Source of the DNA: Nereida ignava
GTDB lineage: Bacteria; Pseudomonadota; Alphaproteobacteria; Rhodobacterales; Rhodobacteraceae
Assembly (NCBI RefSeq): GCF_001049735.1
Contig: NZ_CVPC01000013.1
Span: forward strand, 62,001-126,000
Direction: 5' to 3'
DNA: 64,000 nt
Position numbers and translations under genes: made by a program
Shown: one piece after another, positions 1 to 8,762 of the stretch
Layout: every line of letters starts with the position of its first letter
How positions within the stretch are numbered: the first letter of the stretch is position 1
The notes under the pieces: model-generated
The model's input: only the letters and a program-made list of their open reading frames with translations
Databases searched by the model: none
What the model was told of the DNA's origin: nothing

Positions 1-997
1 TTTTGACCTCAACACCTGGAAGCGGGAAGCCAACCGTACCGGCGCGACGCTTGCCCCTGTAAGGGTTAGACGTATTCATGTTGGTCTCGGTCATGCCGTA
101 ACGCTCAAGAATACGGTGGCCTGTGCGCTGTTCGAATTGTACGTGGGTTTCCGCCAACAAAGGCGCGCTTCCGGAAATGAACAGACGCATGTGCTGCGCA
201 AGATCTTTTGTAAAACGCGGATCCTCCAATAAACGCGTGTAGAAGGTCGGGACCCCCATCATCGTGGTTGCCTTGGGCATATGGGCAATGATCACATCCA
301 GATCAAACTTGGGCATAAAAATAACTTTACTACCCGCCAGTAACGCGATGTTTGTTGCCACAAACAGCCCATGGGTATGAAAAATCGGAAGCGCGTGAAG
401 CAGCACATCACCGGATGTGAACGCCCACTCTTTTGTCAAAGTTGTGCAGTTTGAAAGCAAGTTGGCTTGGGTCAGCATGGCACCTTTTGAGCGACCTGTG
501 GTCCCAGACGTATAAAGGAACGCAGCCAAGTCATTTTCCGAGCGTTCAACAGTTGAAAATACAGAAGCCATGAGGGCGGCTTTGGTGGCAAAACTACCGC
601 TGCCGTCGCTATTCATAGTCTCAAGAATGGCACTATTTGCCGCGGCGATGGGGGCCAAAGCCTCAGACCGCCGGCCATCGCACAGCAGTATGCGCGCGCC
701 GCTATTTTCAACAAAGTACGAGACTTCATCAGGCGTGTAAGCCGTGTTCAAAGGTAGGAACACGATCCCAGCCTGAACACATGCCGCGTAGACGGCTAAA
801 GCTTGGGGGGATTTGCCGATCTGAACGGCAACACGGTCGCCAGGCTTTACGTCCAATTCCACCAGCACATGTGCATATTGCGCTGCCAGATCAAGGAACT
901 CACTATGGGTGATGATTGTCCCGTCAGGCGTCTCCAAGAAAGGTGTTGCCTTACCTTGGTGCCGTCCGAAAAGAGTATCAAATAGAGGGTTTGCCAT
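1..997 (-). CDS. matB: Malonyl-CoA synthase MatB (5' portion; gene runs off the window)
   Basis: This acyl-adenylate-forming enzyme would activate malonate with ATP and CoA to malonyl-CoA in the cytoplasm. About 332 N-terminal residues are visible and the reading frame is open to the left edge, so the C-terminal lid domain is outside the window. Visible marks are the P-loop motif YTSGTTGRSKGA, the later motif ERYGMTETNMNTSNPYRGKR, typical of the MatB branch, and the N-terminus MANPLFDTLF. The start is ATG at 997, preceded by a good AGGAGA ribosome site. It lies 11 bp downstream of the malonyl-CoA decarboxylase gene on the same strand, so the two are probably one transcript. The pairing is the classic malonate route (malonate to malonyl-CoA to acetyl-CoA). 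Close alternative: another short-chain dicarboxylate CoA ligase. Confidence 0.88.
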   Translation of the reverse strand, partial: MANPLFDTLFGRHQGKATPFLETPDGTIITHSEFLDLAAQYAHVLVELDVKPGDRVAVQIGKSPQALAVYAACVQAGIVFLPLNTAYTPDEVSYFVENSGARILLCDGRRSEALAPIAAANSAILETMNSDGSGSFATKAALMASVFSTVERSENDLAAFLYTSGTTGRSKGAMLTQANLLSNCTTLTKEWAFTSGDVLLHALPIFHTHGLFVATNIALLAGSKVIFMPKFDLDVIIAHMPKATTMMGVPTFYTRLLEDPRFTKDLAQHMRLFISGSAPLLAETHVQFEQRTGHRILERYGMTETNMNTSNPYRGKRRAGTVGFPLPGVEVK

Positions 998-1008
998 GAT
1001 CAGTCTCC

Positions 1009-2247
1009 TTAACTTTTGGGCGCGACCGATCCGCTCAGCGCTTTGACAGCAGCGGAAGCGACGACAGTCTGTTCGCCCACGAATTTCTCGTGATTTTGTG
1101 AAATTTGGGAAAGATCGTAGAGGTAATTCACCATTGCCCCATTAGATTGCTTGCGCCCGTTTGGTGACGTGTCTGCCTCTGCGTGAACGGCGTAAACCAG
1201 CGCGCCATTGCCCAAGTGGAACCGCGCAACAGGGTCGAACGGCATCCTATCGGACCTTTTCGCCTCAAGCAAATAATACGCCGCAACAGCTTGGTTGTCG
1301 GCAGCTTCTAAGATGTTCAAATCAGTACTACCAAGCCATTTATTCAGCCCCGGAATTGGGGAAAGCGTCACGAATGTCGACAAGTTAGGTAGGTCCTTTG
1401 ACAGATCAGAGACGACTTGTTTGATCAGCGAATTGCCAAACGAAATACCGGCTAAACCTGCTTGGCAGTTCGAAATTGAGTAAAAGACCGCTGTGTCGGC
1501 ATCTTCGGCTTCAATCTCTGACCGTTCATTTGTGAGCAAGTCCTGAACAGAATTGGGCACACCCTTCGTCAAAGCCACCTCCACGAAGATGAGTGGCTCG
1601 TCTGCCATCGACGGGTGAAAAAAGCCAAAACAACGCCGATCAGTCGGTTTTAATCTGCGTCGCAGGTCATCCCAGCTATCAATTTCGTGCACTGCCTCAT
1701 AAGCAATGATTTTTTCAAGGATTTCCGCGGGGCTTGACCAATCGATGGGGCGCAGAACCAGAAAACCACGATTAAACCACGACGCAAATAAATGCCTGAA
1801 ATCTACGTCTACCGGTTCCAGATTAGGGCGGTTCTTCATCATGCCCAACAGGTCCTTGCGCATCTGAACCAATTGTCCAGTCGCACCAGGAACCTGATTA
1901 AGGCGTCGTGCTAACTCCTGACGGCGCGGCTCACATGCGGCTGCAAAGGCACGGTACGTGCCTTTGGCAGGTTTCTCTTGGTACTTCTCTAGCGAACTGA
2001 TGACGTCATACGGATTGACCTCAAGATCATGAGCCATGAATTCGAAAAAAGCTGTTTTCTCCTCATGGGTCATACCCGCGTAGCGATCCAATAGGTTGCG
2101 TGCTAGAGTAACACCTGACACTTCCCCGTGACTGCTGAGCAGGTCTTCGCACAACTCCGATGTCGTTCTGTCAACAACCTCATTCGAGAGCGCCTTTTGA
2201 TAGCGCCGCTCAAATACAGTTGAAATCAACTCGCTAAAGTAGCTCAC
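1009..2247 (-). CDS. mcd: Malonyl-CoA decarboxylase
   Basis: Malonyl-CoA decarboxylase converts malonyl-CoA to acetyl-CoA and CO2. The 412-residue protein has the helical N-terminal domain (about 1-170) followed by the GNAT-fold catalytic domain. Family hallmarks are RRCFGFFHPSMADEPLIFVE near 204-223, FYSISNCQAGLAGISFGNSL near 255-274 (the catalytic Ser region) and ARFHLGNGA with His344 in the position of the family's catalytic His. The start is a GTG at 2247 with GGGAG just upstream. It is the first gene of a leftward pair with matB and is divergent from the TTT transporter operon. A fragment of a second copy of this gene lies directly upstream (2306-2467). Family assignment is firm; a role in catabolism of external malonate, rather than malonyl-CoA detoxification, is inference. 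Confidence 0.93.
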   Translation of the reverse strand: MSYFSELISTVFERRYQKALSNEVVDRTTSELCEDLLSSHGEVSGVTLARNLLDRYAGMTHEEKTAFFEFMAHDLEVNPYDVISSLEKYQEKPAKGTYRAFAAACEPRRQELARRLNQVPGATGQLVQMRKDLLGMMKNRPNLEPVDVDFRHLFASWFNRGFLVLRPIDWSSPAEILEKIIAYEAVHEIDSWDDLRRRLKPTDRRCFGFFHPSMADEPLIFVEVALTKGVPNSVQDLLTNERSEIEAEDADTAVFYSISNCQAGLAGISFGNSLIKQVVSDLSKDLPNLSTFVTLSPIPGLNKWLGSTDLNILEAADNQAVAAYYLLEAKRSDRMPFDPVARFHLGNGALVYAVHAEADTSPNGRKQSNGAMVNYLYDLSQISQNHEKFVGEQTVVASAAVKALSGSVAPKS

Positions 2248-2711
2248 ACCGCCGCTCCCATCATGACTTAAAGCATCAAAATTTAGATAATTATGGAAAG
2301 TGCGGCTAATGTCGACAGGCCTGGCAATTCAAAATTGAATATAGGAACGCCAAATCGTCCCCAGCGGCTTCAATATCTTTGCCTAGTTCTATCAACAAGC
2401 CTTTCACAGAATCGGGAAATTTCATGGGTGAAGTGATCTCAGCAACGACGAATATCCGATCGATCATGGACTTCCAAAAAGAGTAAAAATAGCGTCAGCG
2501 ATGTTACTTTTGTCACCTCCCCCTCAACGAAAATTAAAGTTTTTCTTTTTTTTCAAATACTTAAATAACTTGAGCCTCAACAAAAGGAAACAATTTGCAT
2601 TAGTGTTTTCATTGTTTACAGTTTGAGGTTCACAATCGCACTCATGTGGTTGGTAAATGGACGGTGGTTTTGTTTGGGAGGATAGGACTGCTGTCTTTTG
2701 GGAGGAAAAAT
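2248..2711. other. Divergent intergenic region between mcd and tctC
   Basis: This 464-bp stretch must hold the promoters of the leftward mcd-matB pair and the rightward TTT-sauST operon. Its left half carries a decayed mcd fragment (2306-2467, listed separately). Its right half (about 2520-2640) is strongly A/T-rich, with a poly-T run near 2541-2551, and holds no convincing gene. Short stop-free stretches at 2524-2733 and 2642-2974 on the minus strand are shadows of tctC and its leader. No regulator gene is adjacent to either operon. Confidence 0.6.
2306..2467 (-). pseudogene. Relic of a second malonyl-CoA decarboxylase gene
   Basis: Read leftward, this stretch encodes 53 residues ending at TAG (2306-2308). 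Its last 29 residues line up without gaps with residues 235-263 of the adjacent intact Mcd. The relic has GLLIELGKDIEAAGDDLAFL then YSILNCQAC where Mcd has DLLTNERSEIEAEDADTAVF then YSISNCQAG; I count 14 identities in 29. Upstream, IFVVAEITSP matches IFVEVALTKG and FPDSVKG matches VPNSVQD with a two-residue indel. In-frame codons continue to about 2524 before a stop (IFTFWKSM resembling CFGFFHPSM). Everything after the CQA motif, and the whole N-terminal domain, is gone. It is too short to be functional. It is either the remnant of a tandem duplicate or the ancestor of the present mcd. Confidence 0.75.
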
Positions 2712-3725
2712 ATGAGAAATCTACTCGGAGCAACAGCGTGTGTCGCGGTTATTTCTACCGCCAGCGTTGTTTCAGCATTTGAATGCAAACGATCAGAAGC
2801 AAACTTTGACAAGCCCAGCGGCTTCCCAGAACGCGCTTTGACTATGGTTGTACCATATGGCCCAGCCGGCGGCTCAGGCCAAGTTGCAGCTGCAATGGCT
2901 GAAGCCGTGACAGAGTTGACTGGCATTCCGATTAATCGCGACCACAAGCCTGGTGGGTCTGGGACGGTCGGCATGACAGCCTATATGGCAGCCCCTGCCG
3001 ATGGCTACAACGTTCTGGAGCACATCGACGACGCCTCATCGGCACACGCTCTGAATTCTGCCCTACCTAACCCCGCAAAGGATTTGATCCCCCTGGCAAT
3101 AAGCCAGGTGACCTTCAGCCAAATTTACATCCGCAGCAATGAGACACGCTTTACCGACTGGCCGTCCTTCGTAGCATGGGTAAAAGCGCAGGATGGCAAG
3201 GCTACTATCGCCAACGTGTCCAAGGAAGGCTCAATGGAACGGGTGACGATGAAGTTCATCACCGACGCAACAGACATGTCGATCCAGCAGATCTCTTTCG
3301 ACAAGGGCGCTCCGCGCTACGGCGCTTTACTCGGCGGCCAAGTCGATGCGCTGTTTGAACAGCCGGGAGACGTGGGGAACTTCCTCGAAGCGGGACAGTT
3401 CAAGCCTATCCTGACAATCTTCGGAGAGCGCCCCGATGCCTTTGCAGAAGTGCCGACCCATCTCGAATCTGGCATGGATTTTGATGCGCTGCTGCGCTTC
3501 CGCGGTTTCTATGTGCACGCTGACGCCCCTGCTGACCGTGTTGAGTGGCTAAAGTGGGCTTTCCAGCGAGGCTATTGCGAGGACAGCTATCAAGCGTTCA
3601 ATGAATCCAAGTTCATGACCGTGATCGACAGCTACCGCGAAACCGAAGGCGCGAAAGACTTGATTACGCGATCCATTGCGCAGTACCGGGACGTCTACAA
3701 GGCCATGGGCATGGAAGTGCAATAA
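2712..3725 (+). CDS. tctC: TTT-family periplasmic solute-binding protein (TctC-like)
   Basis: Binding protein of a tripartite tricarboxylate transporter, which captures a small organic anion in the periplasm for the TctA/TctB membrane pair. The start chosen is ATG 2712 because GGGAGG lies 6-10 bp upstream and the protein then begins with a good Sec signal peptide (MRNLLGATACVAVISTASVV, cleavage after SA near residue 22). The 337-residue protein has the family pattern: VVPYGPAGGSGQVA near the N-terminus, KPGGSGTVGM, and a late GGQVDALFEQ segment. It starts a five-gene rightward operon ending in the CoA ligase. Members of this family carry citrate, tartrate, aromatic acids, sulfolactate and others, so the ligand cannot be read from sequence. 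Linkage to sauS/sauT suggests a sulfonated acid; malonate is the alternative. Confidence 0.88.
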   Translation: MRNLLGATACVAVISTASVVSAFECKRSEANFDKPSGFPERALTMVVPYGPAGGSGQVAAAMAEAVTELTGIPINRDHKPGGSGTVGMTAYMAAPADGYNVLEHIDDASSAHALNSALPNPAKDLIPLAISQVTFSQIYIRSNETRFTDWPSFVAWVKAQDGKATIANVSKEGSMERVTMKFITDATDMSIQQISFDKGAPRYGALLGGQVDALFEQPGDVGNFLEAGQFKPILTIFGERPDAFAEVPTHLESGMDFDALLRFRGFYVHADAPADRVEWLKWAFQRGYCEDSYQAFNESKFMTVIDSYRETEGAKDLITRSIAQYRDVYKAMGMEVQ

Positions 3726-3794
3726 GCACTAACACCACGCTTTGCGCGGCGCCCACGGCGCCGCGCACATTCAAAACCTTATAAGGGGTACTAC

Positions 3795-4340
3795 GTGGGA
3801 CATTTAACGCGCGCACATCTGCTTGAGGCATTAGTTTTCTTACTGATTGTAGTCGCCTTTTATGGATTTTCATTCGAATTCAACCAGCCGATAGAAATCT
3901 ATCGCTATGGCGCAACAGCATGGCCTCGCGTAGTCATTGGCTGTCTACTGTTTGCGACACTTGGCAATATCTGGTTTCAATATTTCAACGGGTCGTTGTC
4001 GCAGGGCACGATCGGATCGAGCAACGATGAGGCTGATCTAAGCGATCCAAAAACAATCCGGAGGATGACGGTAGTCTTGCTAACGCCCATTGTATTTGCC
4101 TGGCTCCTCAAACCGGTTGGAATCTATTTCTCCGCGCCGTTCTTCATCGCCGCCATTATCTGGCTATTTGGCGAGCGCCGCTGGAAAGCAATCGTGATCA
4201 TGACGGTCTTTATTTATCTATTGTTCATAGGGCTGTTCCTCGTAATACTGAACGCACCGTTGCCCCAGGGCAACATATCACCGTTCTATGACTTCAGCGC
4301 GTGGATACTTACTATGAACGCAAAGCTGCAAGGAATCTGA
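3795..4340 (+). CDS. tctB: TTT transporter small membrane subunit (TctB-like)
   Basis: Small integral membrane component of the tripartite tricarboxylate transporter. The 181-residue protein shows four hydrophobic segments, roughly residues 9-27, 43-61, 91-125 and 132-152, the usual TctB layout, with a charged loop (SNDEADLSDPKTIRR) between the second and third. The start is a GTG at 3795 preceded by AAGGGG. It lies 69 bp after tctC and 7 bp before tctA. TctB proteins are poorly conserved, so the call rests on size, topology and position between TctC and TctA. Confidence 0.85.
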   Translation: MGHLTRAHLLEALVFLLIVVAFYGFSFEFNQPIEIYRYGATAWPRVVIGCLLFATLGNIWFQYFNGSLSQGTIGSSNDEADLSDPKTIRRMTVVLLTPIVFAWLLKPVGIYFSAPFFIAAIIWLFGERRWKAIVIMTVFIYLLFIGLFLVILNAPLPQGNISPFYDFSAWILTMNAKLQGI

Positions 4341-4347
4341 ACGCGCA

Positions 4348-5838
4348 ATGATAGAGAATTTTCTGGCTGGATCTGCAGCCCTTTTTGGCGACCCATTCAC
4401 TATTGGCATATTTGTTTTCGGCGTCATCGGTGGCATGCTGTTCGGGGCCATTCCCGGCGTAAGCATGCTGACCCTTGCCGCCATCTTGCTCCCCTTCACA
4501 GCAGCGCTTGAGCCCGCGCAAGGCGTGATGCTTTTCGCGGTGATCTACTGCACGGGGACCTATGGTGGCGCGATCACGGCAATTCTTTTCAACATACCCG
4601 GATCAGCAGAGAATGCGCCGACGGCCTTCGACGGCTATCCAATGACCCAGAACGGACAATCCGGCAAAGCCGTAGGTGCCGCGGTGCTATGCTCGGCAAT
4701 CGGCGGCATAGCTTCATCCTTGATCATGATGGCGGCGACAGAGCCGCTGGCCAATTGGGCCATTCGCAACATTGGACCACCGGAAATCTTCGCTTTGGTA
4801 TTCTTTGGCCTGGCCGTCGCCTCCTCAATAGGCGCGCGCACTATCTGGAAGGGCTGGATGTCTGTTCTGATCGGACTCTTAATCGCGACGGTTGGACAAG
4901 ACCCCGTCGGCGGCATTAACCGCTATAACTTTGGCATGGTGGATCTAGCAGCCGGGATCGCATTCGTGCCCGCAATCTTAGGCTTTTTCGCGGTATCTGA
5001 AATATTTGTACAGGCCGAGAAAAAGGCGAGCGGCAAATATAAAGCACCTAAAGTATCCATGACATTCCCTTCATGGTTGGAGCTATGGATGCACAAAGTT
5101 GCAGTTCTCAGGTCCATCATCGTCGGCTTTTTATGCGGCATCTTGCCGGGCATAGGAGCTACGTTGGCTGCCTTCATGAGCTATGGTGAGGCCGTACGCT
5201 GGTCCAAAACTCCTGAAGAATTTGGCAAGGGCAAGCTGGAAGGCGTAATTTCCGCAGAGACAGCCAACAATGCTGCTACGGGCGCTGCCATGATTCCTTT
5301 GCTGGCGCTGGGTCTACCAGGTGGTGCGCTGACCGCGATGATGGTTGCTGTGTTCCAAATGCATGATCTGCAACCTGGACCACTGGTCTTTATGCTGTCA
5401 CCCGATCTGATCTGGATCGTCTTTGCGGCGATGTTCTATGCCAACCTATCGATCTTGGTAATTGGCCTTGTTGAAACAAAAACGATTTTGAACCTACTAA
5501 AGATCCCATTTCAGTTTCTTGCGCCGCTGATCTTGATGTTGGCAACAACCGGTGCCTATATCGGCCGCGGTTTAGTTCTAGACGTCATTGTAATGTTTCT
5601 CGCTGGTATCTTTGGCTATCTGCTGCGCCGCTCTGGGTTCTCAATCCCCGGTATCGTACTTGGCCTAATCCTTGGTAAAATCGGCGAGCAGAACTTCGCG
5701 CAAGGCATGCAGATGGTACATTACGATCTAGGTACCTATTTCTCGCGTCCAATCTGCGCATTTTTGATAGCCGCAGGGGTTTTGACGCTAGCCACTAGCC
5801 TCTACCGGGCCTTTAAATCAACCAAAGCCAGTGCGTAG
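4348..5838 (+). CDS. tctA: TTT transporter large permease (TctA-like)
   Basis: Large permease that forms the transport path of the tripartite tricarboxylate transporter, driven by an ion gradient. The 496-residue protein has the duplicated TctA signature: GGMLFGAIPGVSMLTLAAIL near residues 28-47, and a second copy GFLCGILPGIGATLAAFMSY near 261-280. It also has the conserved ATGAAMIPLLALGLPGG segment near 315-331. About 11-12 membrane segments are apparent. It sits 7 bp after tctB and 30 bp before the aldehyde dehydrogenase, so transporter and enzymes are probably co-transcribed. TTT systems importing organosulfonates are known in roseobacters (SlcHFG for sulfolactate). Confidence 0.93.
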   Translation: MIENFLAGSAALFGDPFTIGIFVFGVIGGMLFGAIPGVSMLTLAAILLPFTAALEPAQGVMLFAVIYCTGTYGGAITAILFNIPGSAENAPTAFDGYPMTQNGQSGKAVGAAVLCSAIGGIASSLIMMAATEPLANWAIRNIGPPEIFALVFFGLAVASSIGARTIWKGWMSVLIGLLIATVGQDPVGGINRYNFGMVDLAAGIAFVPAILGFFAVSEIFVQAEKKASGKYKAPKVSMTFPSWLELWMHKVAVLRSIIVGFLCGILPGIGATLAAFMSYGEAVRWSKTPEEFGKGKLEGVISAETANNAATGAAMIPLLALGLPGGALTAMMVAVFQMHDLQPGPLVFMLSPDLIWIVFAAMFYANLSILVIGLVETKTILNLLKIPFQFLAPLILMLATTGAYIGRGLVLDVIVMFLAGIFGYLLRRSGFSIPGIVLGLILGKIGEQNFAQGMQMVHYDLGTYFSRPICAFLIAAGVLTLATSLYRAFKSTKASA

Positions 5839-5868
5839 GGCGCTGGCGAAGCCAAGGAATTTGTTGGG

Positions 5869-7254
5869 ATGAATGATACCAGCATTGAAGCGATCGTGGC
5901 GCTGGCGAAAGCTGCCCAAGCCCAATATGAGGCAGAAGGCTCACAGGCGCGCTATAACCGCGCCGCTCAAGCAGTAGCTTGGGCCATTATGGAACCAGCC
6001 CGCAATCGCGATTTGGCGGAACTCGCTGTGCAAACAACCGGCCTTGGTAATGTGCCCGATAAGATCACCAAGAACCATCGCAAGACCTTTGGCTTGATGC
6101 ATGATCTCAAGGATGCCGTAACCTTTGGTGTGATGTCGGATGATCCGACATCGGGCATCACGGAAATCGCGCGCGCTAAGGGTGTTGTAGCGGCTATTGT
6201 GCCCTCTACTAACCCCGCTGCCACACCTGCCAATAATATCATAAATGCGCTCAAATGCGGCAATTCAATTATTGTGGCACCCTCCCCTAAAGGCGTAGCC
6301 TGCGCCGAGAGACTGCTAGACTATATTTACACCGAATTTGCCAAGATCGGCGAAGATCCGAACCTGGTACAGATGATCCCCCCTCCCGGCTCAAAGGAAA
6401 AGACCCAAGCGCTCATGGATGCATGCGACATGATCGTTTGTACCGGTAGCCAGAACAACGTGCACCGCGCTCAAACCGCAGGAACGCCCGCAGTCGCCGT
6501 AGGCGCAGGCAACGTAACCGTGATCGTGGACGAAACCGCCGATCTGGCCGAAGCAGCTAAAAAAATTCGTGCCTCCAAGTGCTTTGATAATGCCACCTCT
6601 TGCAGCTCTGAGAACTCAGCTGTCGTGGTCGATGCAGTTTATGACGCCTTTGTCGCCGCGATGGCGCAGGAGGGCGGCGCGCTGGTAGACGATGAGAATG
6701 GGATCGTCGCAAAGCTCTGGCCTAATGGGCATTTGAACCGTTCGGTGATTGCACAAGATGCGGACAAAATGATTGCAGCACTAGATCTCGATGTACCGGA
6801 AGGAACCGACTATATTGCGGTCCCAACGCGCGGTATTGGCCCGGACCATCCTCTGTCTGGCGAAAAACTGAGCCGAGTTTTGGCACTATATCGCGCTTCC
6901 GGTTTTGACGAAGCAGTCACCATGACACGCCGCATCCAGGTGTATCAAGGCGCAGGCCATTCCGTTGGTCTCCATTCCAATGATGACAACCGCGCAAGAG
7001 CCCTCGCTACAGCCATCCCCACTAGCCGGGTGATCGTCAATCAAGCCCATACATTTGCTACCGGTGGAGCCTTCACCAACGGCATGCCGTTTTCCCTGTC
7101 CATGGGCTGCGGCACATGGGGCGGAAATTCAGTGGGCGAAAACGTCAACTACCGCCACTTTATGCAGTCCACTAAGATCATCCGTGAAATTCCAACGCGT
7201 GAACCAAGCTTAGACGCGATTTTCGCCGAGTATTGGGACGCAGCAGGCCGATGA
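5869..7254 (+). CDS. sauS: Acylating aldehyde dehydrogenase, probable sulfoacetaldehyde dehydrogenase SauS
   Basis: Member of the CoA-acylating aldehyde dehydrogenase family. The 461-residue protein has the NAD(P)-binding segment GVVAAIVPSTNPAATPANNI near 105-124 and the catalytic Cys245 in NATSCSSENS. It ends with the late block FATGGAFTNGMPFSLSMGCG. The N-terminal segment KITKNHRKTFGLMHDLK resembles what I recall of SauS from Cupriavidus necator, which interconverts sulfoacetyl-CoA and sulfoacetaldehyde. The stop overlaps the start of the CoA ligase by four bases (ATGA), indicating translational coupling with the enzyme that would make its acyl-CoA substrate. No xsc or pta gene, needed to cleave sulfoacetaldehyde, is in the window. 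Alternative substrates: malonate semialdehyde, because of the neighbouring mcd-matB, or another short acyl-CoA. Confidence 0.7.
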   Translation: MNDTSIEAIVALAKAAQAQYEAEGSQARYNRAAQAVAWAIMEPARNRDLAELAVQTTGLGNVPDKITKNHRKTFGLMHDLKDAVTFGVMSDDPTSGITEIARAKGVVAAIVPSTNPAATPANNIINALKCGNSIIVAPSPKGVACAERLLDYIYTEFAKIGEDPNLVQMIPPPGSKEKTQALMDACDMIVCTGSQNNVHRAQTAGTPAVAVGAGNVTVIVDETADLAEAAKKIRASKCFDNATSCSSENSAVVVDAVYDAFVAAMAQEGGALVDDENGIVAKLWPNGHLNRSVIAQDADKMIAALDLDVPEGTDYIAVPTRGIGPDHPLSGEKLSRVLALYRASGFDEAVTMTRRIQVYQGAGHSVGLHSNDDNRARALATAIPTSRVIVNQAHTFATGGAFTNGMPFSLSMGCGTWGGNSVGENVNYRHFMQSTKIIREIPTREPSLDAIFAEYWDAAGR

Positions 7255-8744
7255 AGTTTGATCCAGCAACACCGCCCCGTGGGACAATTCGCGACTGGCT
7301 CAATGAGCGCGAAAATGACTATCGTCCTGCTTTTGTCTTCCCAGAAACCGGTGAAATACTGACCTGGGCTGCACTCAGATCCCACTCAAAACAGGTGGCC
7401 GGAGATCTCACAGCGCAGGGTATCGCGAAGGGCGAAAGTGTCATCGTGATGCATCCCAATGGACTAGAAGGTATTAGAGCTCTTTTCGCCGTCCTTTACG
7501 GCGGGTTCCGAGTGACGATGCTGAACCTTGCAGCAGGGCCAGATGCACTTGCCTATGCAATGAAACATTCCAAGGCGCGTCTTGCATTCGTACATGACGA
7601 CCAAATAACAACCTTTGACAAAGTGCGCCCAGACACCCTGGAACTTTACAGGCCAAGCGATGAGACCGTACCACTGCATGACATAACTACTGATGACGAC
7701 GCACTTTTGATGTACACCTCCGGCACCACTGGACGACCTAAAGGTGTTGTGCATTCGCAATCTAGCTTGCTTGCCGGGGGCTGGACCGTCAGCGTCTCCC
7801 ACGAGTTAACACCGCAAGATCGCGGTATGGGAGTTCTGCCGTTTTATCATATCAACGGGCTTTGTGTATCGGTAATGGGCGCCTTGGTGTCCGGAGGATC
7901 GCTCGCCATCGTCTCTCGGTTCTCAGCCAGCAAGTTCTGGGATCAGGCCGCCGAAGGGGGTATTACGTGGTTCTCCGTTGTACCCACAATCATCAGTCAC
8001 TTGCTCCATGGAAAGGCCGAACCCCACCCTAGCCATAAACCTCAGCTGCGTTTCGCACGCTCGGCCTCTTCGGCGCTTGCGGTCGAAACTCAGCGTGCCT
8101 TTCAGGATCGGTTTGGGCTTGCAATCGTGGAGTCTCTTGGAATGACGGAAACGGCGGCGCAGTGCCTCGTCAATCCTCTTAATCCCGAACTCCATAAAAT
8201 TGGATCAGCCGGCCAAGGAATAAGTAATGAGGCGCGGATTGCGGACGATAACGGTACGGAATGCCGCCGCGGTGTCGAGGGTGAAATCCAGGTCCGAGGT
8301 CCGAATGTGATGCAACGATATTTAGATGACCCAGAGACCACAGCCGCAGCATTCCACGGTGACTGGCTTCGGACCGGCGATTTAGGGCGTATGGACAAAG
8401 ACGGCTACGTCTTTGTCACTGGGCGGCTCAAAGAGCTAATTATAAAAGGTGGAGAAAACATCGCTCCGCGCGAGATTGACGAGGCGTTATACGAGCACCC
8501 AGACGTTGTCGAAGCAGCCGCCTTTGCCCGACCATGCGACAGCTACGGCGAACGCGTAGAAGCCGCGGTGCGACTGAGCGAAGCCTCAACTGCTAATGAC
8601 GCGGAACTGCTCTTACTGTGCATCGAACGCGTCGGAAAATTCAAAGCGCCCGACGTAGTCCATATTCTGCCCGAACTGCCCAAGGGACCATCTGGGAAAA
8701 TTCAACGGCTCTATCTGAACGAAATGATCTACGGCGGAAATTAA
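7251..8744 (+). CDS. sauT: Acyl-CoA synthetase, probable sulfoacetate-CoA ligase SauT
   Basis: AMP-forming CoA ligase of about 497 residues. Visible are the P-loop LLMYTSGTTGRPKGVVHSQ, the adenine motif SLGMTETAAQ, the hinge region DWLRTGDLGRMDKDGYVFVT then GRLKELIIKGGENIAPREID, and the C-terminal catalytic Lys in PKGPSGKIQR. The start is the ATG overlapping the sauS stop; a longer frame from 7233 would overlap sauS needlessly. It is the last gene of the transporter-sauS-sauT operon. In the known sulfoacetate pathway SauT activates sulfoacetate and SauS reduces the CoA ester, so the coupled pair supports that role. The ligase family is promiscuous and hard to assign alone; malonate, oxalate or another short acid is possible. 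Confidence 0.7.
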   Translation: MKFDPATPPRGTIRDWLNERENDYRPAFVFPETGEILTWAALRSHSKQVAGDLTAQGIAKGESVIVMHPNGLEGIRALFAVLYGGFRVTMLNLAAGPDALAYAMKHSKARLAFVHDDQITTFDKVRPDTLELYRPSDETVPLHDITTDDDALLMYTSGTTGRPKGVVHSQSSLLAGGWTVSVSHELTPQDRGMGVLPFYHINGLCVSVMGALVSGGSLAIVSRFSASKFWDQAAEGGITWFSVVPTIISHLLHGKAEPHPSHKPQLRFARSASSALAVETQRAFQDRFGLAIVESLGMTETAAQCLVNPLNPELHKIGSAGQGISNEARIADDNGTECRRGVEGEIQVRGPNVMQRYLDDPETTAAAFHGDWLRTGDLGRMDKDGYVFVTGRLKELIIKGGENIAPREIDEALYEHPDVVEAAAFARPCDSYGERVEAAVRLSEASTANDAELLLLCIERVGKFKAPDVVHILPELPKGPSGKIQRLYLNEMIYGGN

Positions 8745-8762
8745 TTCTAGGCGAACTGGCGT

